Of a stretch of 64,000 nucleotides of DNA, positions 36,735 to 44,583 are shown in pieces. A program made the position numbers and the translations under genes. The notes below the pieces were generated by a model. That model ran no database searches, was not told the DNA's origin, and worked only from the letters and a program-made list of their open reading frames with translations. Positions within the stretch are counted from its first letter, which is position 1; every line of letters begins with the position of its first letter. Source of the stretch: Streptomyces griseoviridis (GTDB taxonomy: Bacteria > Actinomycetota > Actinomycetes > Streptomycetales > Streptomycetaceae); the NCBI GenBank assembly GCA_014649155.1, contig BMSM01000006.1, positions 62,001 through 126,000 on the forward strand, read 5' to 3'.

Positions 36735-37687
36735 CCGGCGTCCGCCGGACGGCCGGCGGGACCGTCACCGGCCGCACCGGGGGCCGCCGTGCCGGAGGCG
36801 GTCTCCTCCTGCCAGCGCAGGGCGAGCGCCGCGGCCTTGCGGGCGGCCTCGGCGACGGCCTCGGGGCCGCCGCCCGCCCGGCCGGCCGCGTAGCCGACGA
36901 GGAAGGTGGTCAGCGGGGCGGCGGGCCGGGCCACACCGTGGGCGGCGTCGCGGGCGAGGTCGAGCAGGACGGCGGTGTCGACGTCGAGATCGAGACCCAG
37001 TTCGTCCTTGGCGGCGGAAATCCAGTCATCCAACACGTGCCCATGCTCCCTGATGCGTGCCCTGGCGGTGGCGATGTCGTCCCAGGTGTCGCAGTCGTAG
37101 GACGCGACGGGATCGGGGACGCGGCCGAGCCGCAGTCCCCCGGTCAGCCGGCGCAGCGGCAGCCCCGCGAGGCCCGCGTGCGCGGCGGTCAGTGCGGCGA
37201 GTTCCCGGCGGAGCGCGGACGCCCGGTAGGCGGCGACGAGGGGCTGGTCCCGGCCGTCGGCGTCGGTGACCAGCACGCCTTCGGCGGAGCCCGCCGCGAG
37301 CGCCGCCACCAGACCGTCCACCGTGGCCGCGGTGAGGAAGGGCAGGTCGGCCGAGAGGACGACGACCCGCTCCGCGGTGGTGTGCCGCAGCCCGGCGGCG
37401 AGCGCGGCGACCGGTCCGGTGCCGGGCGGGTCCTCACGGGCCCAGAGGACGGGCCGCGCGGTCGGCCGCGGTCCGGCGACGACGACGGTGGCCGAGGCCC
37501 CGGCGCAGGCGGTGAGCACCCGGTCGAGCAGCGCGCGCCCGCCGACCCGGACGCCGGGCTTGTCCGCGCCGCCGAGCCGCCGGGCGCCCCCGCCGGCGAG
37601 GACGACGGCGTCGTACCCGGCGGGGGCCGCCCCCGTCGCGGGAGCGGCGCCGTCGCCGGCGGCACCGGGAGACTCGTACGCGGTCAC
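36731..37687 (-). CDS. mobA: MobA-like nucleotidyltransferase fused to DUF6457
   Basis: 318 residues. Residues about 23-205 are a MobA-type NTP transferase (VVLAGGGARRLGGADKPGV, LSADLPFLTAATV, then SYDCDTWDDIATARA). Residues about 215-285 form a small helical DUF6457 domain (DDWISAAKDELGLDLDVDTA). The family links GMP to molybdopterin to make the bis-MGD cofactor, and coupling to moeA supports that role. The DUF6457 fusion is common in Streptomyces and its purpose is unknown. The GTG at 37687 lies directly after GGAGG with unusually tight spacing; no better start is visible. Confidence 0.87.
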   Translation of the reverse strand: MTAYESPGAAGDGAAPATGAAPAGYDAVVLAGGGARRLGGADKPGVRVGGRALLDRVLTACAGASATVVVAGPRPTARPVLWAREDPPGTGPVAALAAGLRHTTAERVVVLSADLPFLTAATVDGLVAALAAGSAEGVLVTDADGRDQPLVAAYRASALRRELAALTAAHAGLAGLPLRRLTGGLRLGRVPDPVASYDCDTWDDIATARARIREHGHVLDDWISAAKDELGLDLDVDTAVLLDLARDAAHGVARPAAPLTTFLVGYAAGRAGGGPEAVAEAARKAAALALRWQEETASGTAAPGAAGDGPAGRPADAG

Positions 37688-37766
37688 CCTCCGAGTATGG
37701 GGGCCCGGCCGATCACAGGGAACGCGGGGGAGCGGGCGCGTGCCGGGCGCGGACCTCGACGCGTGA

Positions 37767-39290
37767 TCACAGGGTGCGCAACAGGACCGCCGGCCGTTCC
37801 ACGCAGTCCGCGACATACCGCAGGAAACCGCCCGCGGTGCCGCCGTCGCAGACCCGGTGGTCGAAGGTGAGCGTGAGCTGCACGACCTGGCGCAGCGCCA
37901 GCTCTCCTTCGTGGGCCCAGGGTCTGGGCACGATCCGGCCGACGCCGAGCATGGCCGCCTCGGGGTGGTTGAGGATGGGCGTGGAGCCGTCGACGCCGAA
38001 CACCCCGTAGTTGTTCAGCGTGAACGTCGAGCCGGTCAGGTCGGCGGGGGCCAGGGTCCCGGCACGGGCCGCCCCGGTCAGCCGGGACAGCTCGGCGGTG
38101 AGGTCCTCCGCGCCCCGGGTGTGCGCGTCCCGGACCACCGGCACCACCAGGCCCCGGTCGGTCTGGGTGGCGAAACCGAGGTGGACGCGGTCGTACCGGA
38201 CGATCTCCCGGGCCTGCGTGTCGACCGCGGAGTTCAGCTCGGGATGACGGGCCAGGGCGGCGGTGCAGATCCGGGCCAGCAGCGCGAGCAGGGATATCTT
38301 CGGCTCCCCCGCCGCGTTCATCGCGGCCCGCGCCCGCATCAGCTCCGTGGCGTCGGCGTCCACCCAGACCGTCGCCTCCGGGATCTCCCGCCGGCTGCGC
38401 GAGAGCTTGTCGGCGACGGCACCGCGGATGCCCTTGAGGGGGATGCGGTGACCGTCCCGCACGGCCGGTCCCGGCCCCGCCTGGTCCTCCCGCACGGCCG
38501 GTCCCGGCCCCGCGTGGACCTCCGCCCCGCCGCCGTCCCGGACCGGCGCCCCCGTCGCCGCCGCCGTACGGCCCTGTGCCGCGGCGGCGCGCAGCGCGTA
38601 CTCCACGTCCGCGCGCAGGATCAGCCCGTCCGGCCCGGAACCGGTCAGCTCGCGCAGATCCAGCCCGTTGCTCCGGGCCAGCCGGCGCACCAGCGGGGAG
38701 ATGACCGGCACGGGACCCTCGGCCGGCTCAGGTCCCCGCTCCGGGCGAGCCCCGCCGTCCGGCTCGGGGACGCGCCCGCCCGCGCCGCCGGCGGCGGCCG
38801 CTGCCTCCCCGGCGTCCCGGGCCCGCCCGTTCACCGGCTCCGCCACCGCCGCCGCGGAGACCGGCACCCCGGGCCGCACCCGGCGCCGCCGTGCGGGCGC
38901 CCGCGCGGTCCCGTACCCCACGAGCACGTTCCCGGAACCCTCGGTGTCCTCGGCGGCCGGGGTCCCGTCGGCGCCCCCCGGGGACGCGCCCGTCGCGGAC
39001 GCGCCGTCCGCGGGCGTCCCCCCGGCCGCCGCCCCGCCCGTCTCTCCCACCGCCACCGTCAGCAGCGGCGCGCCCACCGGCACCTCCGTGCCCTCGGCGC
39101 CGAAACGGGCGGTGACGACACCGCCGTAGGGGCAGGGCACCTCCACCATCGCCTTGGCCGTCTCGACCTCGACGACGGGCTGGTCGACGGCGACGACCTC
39201 CCCGACCTCGACCATCCATCGCACGATCTCCGCCCCGGTGAGCCCCTCGCCGAGGTCGGGGAGCCGGAATTCCCGCACCTGTGCTGCCAT
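37767..39290 (-). CDS. bkdC: Branched-chain alpha-keto acid dehydrogenase E2 (copy 2)
   Basis: 507 residues. Lipoyl domain with Lys at about 46 (EVETAKAMVEVP). A long Gly/Ala/Pro-rich linker leads to the subunit-binding domain (VRRLARSNGLDLRELTGSG). A second linker carries two near-identical AGPGPAVREDQ/AGPGPAVRDG repeats before the catalytic domain with LTFDHRVCDGGTAGGF. The ATG at 39290 shares one base with the E1beta stop (TGATG). An upstream ATG at 39308 is less likely. It is a paralogue of the E2 at 20935 but clearly diverged, especially in linker and active-site loop. Confidence 0.92.
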   Translation of the reverse strand: MAAQVREFRLPDLGEGLTGAEIVRWMVEVGEVVAVDQPVVEVETAKAMVEVPCPYGGVVTARFGAEGTEVPVGAPLLTVAVGETGGAAAGGTPADGASATGASPGGADGTPAAEDTEGSGNVLVGYGTARAPARRRRVRPGVPVSAAAVAEPVNGRARDAGEAAAAAGGAGGRVPEPDGGARPERGPEPAEGPVPVISPLVRRLARSNGLDLRELTGSGPDGLILRADVEYALRAAAAQGRTAAATGAPVRDGGGAEVHAGPGPAVREDQAGPGPAVRDGHRIPLKGIRGAVADKLSRSRREIPEATVWVDADATELMRARAAMNAAGEPKISLLALLARICTAALARHPELNSAVDTQAREIVRYDRVHLGFATQTDRGLVVPVVRDAHTRGAEDLTAELSRLTGAARAGTLAPADLTGSTFTLNNYGVFGVDGSTPILNHPEAAMLGVGRIVPRPWAHEGELALRQVVQLTLTFDHRVCDGGTAGGFLRYVADCVERPAVLLRTL

Positions 39291-40315
39291 CAGCTCTCGG
39301 CCTCCCATTGCAGACGCCCCACCGCGTCCAGCACGCGGTCCACCCCGGGCAGGTGGTGGCGCTCCAGCATCGGCGGCGGATACGGGATGTCAAGCCCCGC
39401 CACCCGCAGCACCGGCGCCTCCAGGTGGTGGAAGCAGCGCTCCGTGACCCGGGCCGCGATCTCCCCGCCCGGCCCCCCGAAGGAACCCGACTCGTGGACG
39501 ACGACCGCGCGTCCCGTCCGCCGCACCGAGGCGCACACCGTCTCGTCGTCGAACGGCACCAGCGACCGCAGGTCGACGACCTCCAGGTCCCAGCCCTCGG
39601 CGCGGGCCGCCTCGGCCGCCTCCAGGCAGACGGGCAGCGACGGCCCGTACGTGACGAGAGTGGCGCTCCGGCCCGGGCGCCGCACCACCGCGCGGCCCAC
39701 CGGTTCGACGGGCGTCGGCTCCTCGGGGTCCCAGGCGTCCTTCGACCAGTACAGGCGCTTGGGTTCGAGGAAGACCACCGGGTCGTCGGAGGCGATGGCG
39801 GCGCGCAGCAGCCCGTACGCGTCGGCGACGGTCGCGGGCGTGACGACGTGGAGCCCCGGAGTCGCCATGTAGTACGCCTCGGACGAGTCGCTGTGGTGCT
39901 CGACACCGCCGATGCCGCCGCCGTAGGGGATGCGGATCGTGAGCGGCAGGGGCATCGCGCCGCGGGTGCGGTTGCGCATCCGCGCGACGTGCGAGACGAG
40001 TTGCTCGAACGCCGGGTAGGCGAACGCGTCGAACTGCATCTCCACGACCGGGCGCAGCCCGTACATGGCCATGCCGACGGCGGTCCCGAGGATGCCGGCC
40101 TCGGCGAGCGGCGTGTCGGTGCAGCGGTCCTCGCCGAACTCCGCCGCCAGCCCGTCGGTGACCCGGAACACCCCGCCGAGCGCGCCCACGTCCTCGCCGA
40201 GGACGTGCACGGCCGGGTCGGCGGCCATGGCGTCGCGCAGCGCGCGCGTGAGGGCCTGCGCGAGGGTGGCCGGCCGGGCGGCGGTGGCGGCCCCGGCGGC
40301 GGTGGCGGTGGTCAT
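39290..40315 (-). CDS. bkdB: Branched-chain alpha-keto acid dehydrogenase E1 beta (copy 2)
   Basis: 341 residues. It has the same E1beta signature blocks as the first copy (LGEDVGALGGVFRVTDGL, DTPLAEAGILGTAVGMA, PLTIRIPYGGGIGGVEHHSDS, LEPKRLYW) preceded by an Ala/Thr-rich extension of about 20 residues. Its ATG overlaps the E1alpha stop (ATGA), so the three subunits are stoichiometrically coupled. Confidence 0.95.
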   Translation of the reverse strand: MTTATAAGAATAARPATLAQALTRALRDAMAADPAVHVLGEDVGALGGVFRVTDGLAAEFGEDRCTDTPLAEAGILGTAVGMAMYGLRPVVEMQFDAFAYPAFEQLVSHVARMRNRTRGAMPLPLTIRIPYGGGIGGVEHHSDSSEAYYMATPGLHVVTPATVADAYGLLRAAIASDDPVVFLEPKRLYWSKDAWDPEEPTPVEPVGRAVVRRPGRSATLVTYGPSLPVCLEAAEAARAEGWDLEVVDLRSLVPFDDETVCASVRRTGRAVVVHESGSFGGPGGEIAARVTERCFHHLEAPVLRVAGLDIPYPPPMLERHHLPGVDRVLDAVGRLQWEAES

Positions 40316-41484
40316 CGCGTCGCCCCTTCCGGCGCGGCCTGCGCCTCGGCGTCCGCGTTCGCCTCCGCCTCCGCCGCCAGCTCCGCCCGCAGCAGCTCCC
40401 GCTGCTCGCGCAGGTGCGGGGTCGGTTCGGCGTAGACGTGCGCGAAGAGGTCCATGGGGTCCAGGACCGGGTCCTCGTGCAGCCGGGCGCGCAGGTCGGC
40501 GGCGAGCGCCTCGGACTCCTCGCGGACGGCCCGCCGCGCGTCCTCGTCGAGCAGGCCGCGCCGGGTCAGCTCGCGCTCCAGGAGGTCGACGGGGTCGTGC
40601 CCGCGCCAGGTCTCGACCTCGGCGTCACCGCGGTAGCGGGTCGCGTCGTCGGCGTTGGTGTGCGCCTCCAGGCGGTACGTGACCGCCTCCACCAGGACCG
40701 GGCCGCCGCCCGCGCGCGCGTGCCGTACGGCGTCGGAGAGCACCTCGTGGACGGCGACCGCGTCGTTGCCGTCCACCAGGCGGCCCGGCATCCCGTAGCC
40801 GACGGCCTTGTGGGCCAGCGACGGGGCCGCGGTCTGCTTGGCGAGCGGGACGGAGATCGCGAAGCCGTTGTTCTGCACGAGGAAGACGACCGGCGCCCGC
40901 TGGACGGCCGCGAAGTTCAGCGCCTCGTGGAAGTCGCCCTCGCTGGTGCCGCCGTCGCCGACCATCGCCAGCGCGACCACGTCGTCGCCCCGGAGGCGGG
41001 CGGCGTGCGCCAGGCCCACGGCGTGCGGGAGCTGCGTGGCGAGCGGCGTGGACAGCGGGGCGACCCGGTGCTCGTAGGGGTCGTAGCCGGTGTGCCAGTC
41101 GCCGCGCAGCAGGGTGAGCGCCTGGACGGGGTCGACGCCGCGCGTGATGACGGCGAGGGTGTCGCGGTAACTGGGGAAGAGCCAGTCGCGGTCCGCCAGG
41201 ACCAGCGCGGCGGCGACCTCGCAGGCCTCCTGCCCGGTGCTGGAGGGGTAGACGGCGAGCCGGCCCTGCCGGGTGAGGGCGGTGGCCTGCGCGTTGTACC
41301 GGCGGCCGGTCACCAGGCGGGCGTGGAGCGTGCGCAGCAGTCCGGGGTCGGCCCGGTCCGCCGCCCCGGTGCCGAGGACCCGGTACGGCTCGGCGTCGGG
41401 CAGCAGCGGCGCGGGGTCCGTGCGGGGCTGCCAGGCGGGCGGCGGAGCCGGCCGGTACGTGCCCCGCTGCTCCAGGACCGTCAT
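40312..41484 (-). CDS. bkdA: Branched-chain alpha-keto acid dehydrogenase E1 alpha (copy 2)
   Basis: 390 residues, shorter than copy 1 because it lacks the long basic N-terminal extension. ThDP segment GDGGTSEGDFHEALNFAAV ending VQNNGFAIS. Phosphorylation-loop region NADDATRYRG. The ATG at 41484 follows GAGGAGG. It is the first gene of operon 2 and is divergent from an AsnC/Lrp regulator. A palindrome at 41544-41557, identical in its half sites to one before the paa genes, lies 60 bp upstream. Confidence 0.94.
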   Translation of the reverse strand: MTVLEQRGTYRPAPPPAWQPRTDPAPLLPDAEPYRVLGTGAADRADPGLLRTLHARLVTGRRYNAQATALTRQGRLAVYPSSTGQEACEVAAALVLADRDWLFPSYRDTLAVITRGVDPVQALTLLRGDWHTGYDPYEHRVAPLSTPLATQLPHAVGLAHAARLRGDDVVALAMVGDGGTSEGDFHEALNFAAVQRAPVVFLVQNNGFAISVPLAKQTAAPSLAHKAVGYGMPGRLVDGNDAVAVHEVLSDAVRHARAGGGPVLVEAVTYRLEAHTNADDATRYRGDAEVETWRGHDPVDLLERELTRRGLLDEDARRAVREESEALAADLRARLHEDPVLDPMDLFAHVYAEPTPHLREQRELLRAELAAEAEANADAEAQAAPEGATR

Positions 41485-41543
41485 GTCGGAACCTCCTCGT
41501 GGGAGCGGTTCACGGCACGCCACGGGTGTGACGGGCCTCACCT

Positions 41544-41557
41544 ACCGATTGTTCGGT
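41544..41557. promoter_or_regulatory. PaaR-type palindrome in the bkd2 / AsnC divergent promoter
   Basis: ACCGATTGTTCGGT: 5-bp inverted ends ACCGA/TCGGT with a 4-bp centre. It differs at only one central base from the site at 44479-44492. It fits the ACCGnnCGnnCGGT core reported for PaaR (TetR) of Corynebacterium except for that one base. Confidence 0.65.
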
Positions 41558-41591
41558 CGCCGGCACATTCTGGCTACAGCGGCCCCCAGGC

Positions 41592-41600
41592 TGTGGACAA
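41592..41600 (-). promoter_or_regulatory. DnaA box (TTGTCCACA) before the AsnC regulator gene
   Basis: A perfect Streptomyces DnaA-box 9-mer on the reverse strand. It is partly covered by a 7-bp inverted repeat (GGCTGTG 41589-41595, CACAGCC 41610-41616) that may be a second operator. Confidence 0.6.
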
Positions 41601-41658
41601 ACGGTTCTGCACAGCCTGTGATGGACGCAGTACGTCCACGGCGCGAAGGCGGAGGCAG

Positions 41659-42312
41659 ATGGCAGCTGAACAAATGGCCGAGCGCCCCGAATCCGCCCCC
41701 GCACGCCCCGAGCACGCCCCCGCACCACCGCTCGGACGCCCGGAGCACCCCGCCACCCCGCCGTCCACGCGCCCCGGGCACCCCACGCCCCCACCGTCCG
41801 GGCGCCCCGGGCACCCCACGCCCCCACCGTCCGGGCGCCCGGAGGACACCCACGCCCCGCCGCCCCCGCGCCCCCTGGACGTCATCGACCAGGACATCCT
41901 GCGCATCCTCCAGGCGGACGGCCGCGCCTCGATACGGTCGGTCGCCGAACGGGTCCACGTCTCCCGCGCCAACGCCTACGCGCGGATCAACCGCCTCGTC
42001 GAGGACGGCGTCATCCGCGGCTTCGGCGCCCGCGTCGACCACGAACGCGCGGGGCAGGGCACCTCGGCGTACATCACCCTGAAGATCGTCCAGAACTCCT
42101 GGCGCACGGTGCGCGAGCAGCTCCAGGAGCTGCCCGGGGCGGCCCACATCGCCCTGGTCGGCGGTGACTTCGATGTCCTGCTGCTGGTGCACACCCCCGA
42201 CAACCGGGCCCTGCGCGAGCTGGTCCTCACCCGGATCCAGGCGATCCCCCAGGTGCTCAGCACCCGCACCCTGCTGGTCTTCGAGGAACAGGACCTGGAG
42301 CCGCCGGGCTGA
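41659..42312 (+). CDS. AsnC/Lrp-family regulator with proline-rich N-terminal repeats
   Basis: 217 residues. The first 70 are an unusual extension with 11-residue repeats (RPGHPTPPPSG twice, then a decayed copy). The body is a normal Lrp: HTH at about 75-125 (SIRSVAERVHVSRANAYARINRLVEDGVI) and RAM ligand-binding domain at about 135-210 (VGGDFDVLLLVHTPDNRAL). Lrp proteins often sense branched-chain amino acids, so divergent placement from a branched-chain keto-acid dehydrogenase operon implies a BkdR-like activator or repressor. The ATG at 41659 follows GGAGG; starting at the HTH would leave no good RBS. Confidence 0.9.
   Translation: MAAEQMAERPESAPARPEHAPAPPLGRPEHPATPPSTRPGHPTPPPSGRPGHPTPPPSGRPEDTHAPPPPRPLDVIDQDILRILQADGRASIRSVAERVHVSRANAYARINRLVEDGVIRGFGARVDHERAGQGTSAYITLKIVQNSWRTVREQLQELPGAAHIALVGGDFDVLLLVHTPDNRALRELVLTRIQAIPQVLSTRTLLVFEEQDLEPPG
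41770..41835 (+). repeat. 33-bp tandem repeat within the AsnC regulator gene
   Basis: Two perfect 33-bp copies (41770-41802, 41803-41835) and the start of a third encode the RPGHPTPPPSG repeats. The period is a multiple of three, so copy-number change would keep the frame. Confidence 0.9.
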
Positions 42313-42318
42313 GCCGGG

Positions 42319-42909
42319 TCAGGACACCTCGCGCAGCCCGCCGAACACCAGCCGCACCACCGCGTCCGCCACCTCGCGCTCGCCCGCGCCCCGCGCGCCG
42401 GGCCGGTACCACTCCACGATCGAGTTGATCATCCCGAAGACCAGCCGGGTCGCCAGCCGCCCGTCCACGTCGTCGCGCACGTCCCCCTCGGCCGCCGCCG
42501 CCCGCAGCAGGTCGGCCACCCGGTGGTCGAAGTCCCGGCGCCGCTCCAGCGCCCACCGCTCGGTGCCGGTGTTGCCGCGCACCCGCAGCAGCAGCGTCAC
42601 GTACGGCAGCTCCGCGATGAGCACCTCGACCATGCGCCGCACCACGTACTCCAGCCGGCCGGCGGCGGGCCCCACCCGCGCGTGCTCCTCGTCGAGGATG
42701 CCGAACAGCCCGTCCAGCGCCCGGCTGACCGCGCGGCGCAGCAGTTCCTCCTTGCCGGAGACGTGGTGGTAGATCGACGACTTGGAGATGCCGGCCGCCC
42801 TCGACAGGTGCTCCATGGAGGTGCCGTCGTAACCGCGCTCGTTGAAGACCCGGACGGCGACGGAGAGCAGCGTCTCGGGCGTGTACGTGTCGCGCTTGGC
42901 CGTGGTCAT
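42319..42909 (-). CDS. TetR-family regulator (PaaR-like)
   Basis: 196 residues. N-terminal HTH (about 8-55; AVRVFNERGYDGTSMEHLSRAAGISKSSIYHHVSGKEELL) and a helical C-terminal ligand domain. The ATG overlaps the stop of the 3-hydroxyacyl-CoA dehydrogenase gene (ATGA), so it is made with a phenylacetate/fatty-acid catabolic enzyme. It is the best candidate to bind the ACCGA-n4-TCGGT palindromes at 44479 and 41544. PaaR regulators respond to phenylacetyl-CoA in corynebacteria; the ligand here is inference. Confidence 0.9.
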   Translation of the reverse strand: MTTAKRDTYTPETLLSVAVRVFNERGYDGTSMEHLSRAAGISKSSIYHHVSGKEELLRRAVSRALDGLFGILDEEHARVGPAAGRLEYVVRRMVEVLIAELPYVTLLLRVRGNTGTERWALERRRDFDHRVADLLRAAAAEGDVRDDVDGRLATRLVFGMINSIVEWYRPGARGAGEREVADAVVRLVFGGLREVS

Positions 42910-44423
42910 GAGGGGCTGTCCTCCCGCTGGTCGGAGGCGTGGGCGTGACGGTAGAGCGCCAGCGAGGGCGCGTAGCGGCCACAGGGGTCGCGCAGGTGCA
43001 GGTCGTCCAGGAGGGCGTACGCCCAGTCCCGGCCCAGCTTGCGGTCCCAGGCGAAGGGGCCCAGCGGGTAGTTGACGCCGAGGCGCATCGCGGTGTCGAC
43101 GTCCTCCTCGGTGGCCACGCCCTTGGCGACGGCCTCGTGCGCGAGGTCGATGATCCGGGCGACCGTCCGGGCGACGATCATGCCGGGCACGTCACCGATG
43201 ACGCTGACCTTTTTGCCGAGCGCCTGGAAGAGGCCGGTGGCCTCCGCCAGGGTGCGCGGCGAGGTGTCCTGGGAGGCGGACAGGGCGACGCGGGTGGCCG
43301 TGCGGTAGTCCAGGGCGAGGTCGAAGTAGACGACGTCGCGGAACTCCACGGAGGTCTGCCCGTCGGCGAGGGCGAGCTGCCCGCCGCCGGGCAGGACCAG
43401 CCGGGTCCCCTTGTCCTCGTCCTCCTCGCGGACCTCGATGCCCGCCTCGCGGGCCATGCCGAGCAGCGCGCCGGCCGGGCCGAGACCGCCCTCCGCGACG
43501 ACGTACGCGGGCGGCCGGGCCGGTTCGGCGGTGTGCGGCGCGGGGCGCTCGGCGCCGTCCCGGTAGTCGTACCAGCCCTGTCCGCTCTTGCGGCCGAGGC
43601 GGCCGGACTCGACCAGGCGGCGCTGGGCGAGCGACGGGGTGAAGCGCGGGTCCTGGAAGAAGGACCGCCACACCGACCGGGTGACGGACTCGTTGACGTC
43701 CTGCCCGATGAGGTCGGTCAGCTCGAAGGCGCCCATCCGGAACCCGCCGGACTCGCGCAGCACGGCGTCGATGGTGGCCGGGTCGGCGCCCTGGGCCTCG
43801 TACACGGCGAACGCCTCGGCGTAGAAGGGCCGGGCGATGCGGTTGACCAGGAAGCCGGGGGTGTCGGCGCAGGCGACCGGGGTCTTGCCCCAGGCGCGGG
43901 CGGTCTCGTACGCGCGCGTGGCGGAGGAGACGTCGGTGGCGAACCCGGAGACCACCTCCACCAGTGGCAGCAGCGGCGCCGGGTTGAAGAAGTGCAGGCC
44001 GACGAAGCGGCCGGGGACGCGCAGGGCGCCGCCGACGGCGGTGACGGACAGGGAGGAGGTGTTGGTGGCGAGCAGGCAGTCGTCGTCGACGACGTCCTCC
44101 AGGGCGCGGAAGAGTTCCTGCTTGGCGTCCAGGCGCTCCACCACCGCCTCCACCACCAGCGCGCAGCCGGCCAGCCCGGCCAGGCTCCCGGCGGGCTCCA
44201 GCCGGCCGCGGGCGGCGTCCCGGGCGGCGGCGGTGAGCCGGCCCTTCTCCACGAGCCGGTCGAGCCGGGCACCGATCGCGCCGGCCGCCTCCCGGGCGCG
44301 TCCGGGGACGGTGTCGTGGAGCCGTACGGGGTGGCCCGCGACCAGTGCGACCTGGGCGATGCCCTGGCCCATGGTGCCGGCGCCGACGACGGCCACGGGG
44401 CTGCTGAGGTCGAGTGCTGTCAT
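42906..44423 (-). CDS. paaH: 3-hydroxyacyl-CoA dehydrogenase, double 3HCDH form (PaaH-like)
   Basis: 505 residues. NAD-binding Rossmann domain starting VAVVGAGTMGQGIAQVALVAGH. First 3HCDH domain to about 290 (FVGLHFFNPAPLLPLVEVVSG, then RKSGQGWYDYRDG). A linker and degenerate Rossmann stretch follow, then a second 3HCDH domain (about 405-490; DVDTAMRLGVNYPLGPFAWD). This is the PaaH-like length, used in the lower phenylacetate pathway to oxidise 3-hydroxyadipyl-CoA. Divergence from paaN and the coupled PaaR-type regulator support that role. A general beta-oxidation role (FadB2/PaaH dual) is possible. Confidence 0.9.
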   Translation of the reverse strand: MTALDLSSPVAVVGAGTMGQGIAQVALVAGHPVRLHDTVPGRAREAAGAIGARLDRLVEKGRLTAAARDAARGRLEPAGSLAGLAGCALVVEAVVERLDAKQELFRALEDVVDDDCLLATNTSSLSVTAVGGALRVPGRFVGLHFFNPAPLLPLVEVVSGFATDVSSATRAYETARAWGKTPVACADTPGFLVNRIARPFYAEAFAVYEAQGADPATIDAVLRESGGFRMGAFELTDLIGQDVNESVTRSVWRSFFQDPRFTPSLAQRRLVESGRLGRKSGQGWYDYRDGAERPAPHTAEPARPPAYVVAEGGLGPAGALLGMAREAGIEVREEDEDKGTRLVLPGGGQLALADGQTSVEFRDVVYFDLALDYRTATRVALSASQDTSPRTLAEATGLFQALGKKVSVIGDVPGMIVARTVARIIDLAHEAVAKGVATEEDVDTAMRLGVNYPLGPFAWDRKLGRDWAYALLDDLHLRDPCGRYAPSLALYRHAHASDQREDSPS

Positions 44424-44446
44424 GGACGCGATCCTCCCGCACACGC

Positions 44447-44455
44447 TTGTCCACA
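44447..44455 (+). promoter_or_regulatory. DnaA box (TTGTCCACA) between paaH and paaN
   Basis: A perfect 9-mer, 24 bp before paaH and 24 bp from the PaaR-type palindrome. Confidence 0.6.
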
Positions 44456-44478
44456 GATGCGGCGGACCCCCTTGTCCC

Positions 44479-44492
44479 GACCGATCGTTCGG
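44479..44492. promoter_or_regulatory. PaaR-type operator between paaH and paaN
   Basis: ACCGATCGTTCGGT, a palindrome that matches the ACCGnnCGnnCGGT core of the Corynebacterium PaaR operator exactly. It lies in the 160-bp divergent promoter and is suited to repress both genes. Confidence 0.72.
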
Positions 44493-44583
44493 TTACTCTA
44501 GCCGTGTCCGACCCTGCCCGCCCAGGTTTCCCCCAGGCCCCGAGCTCGACGAGGAGCTCCGGAGAACGAGGAGTTGGTCCCGC

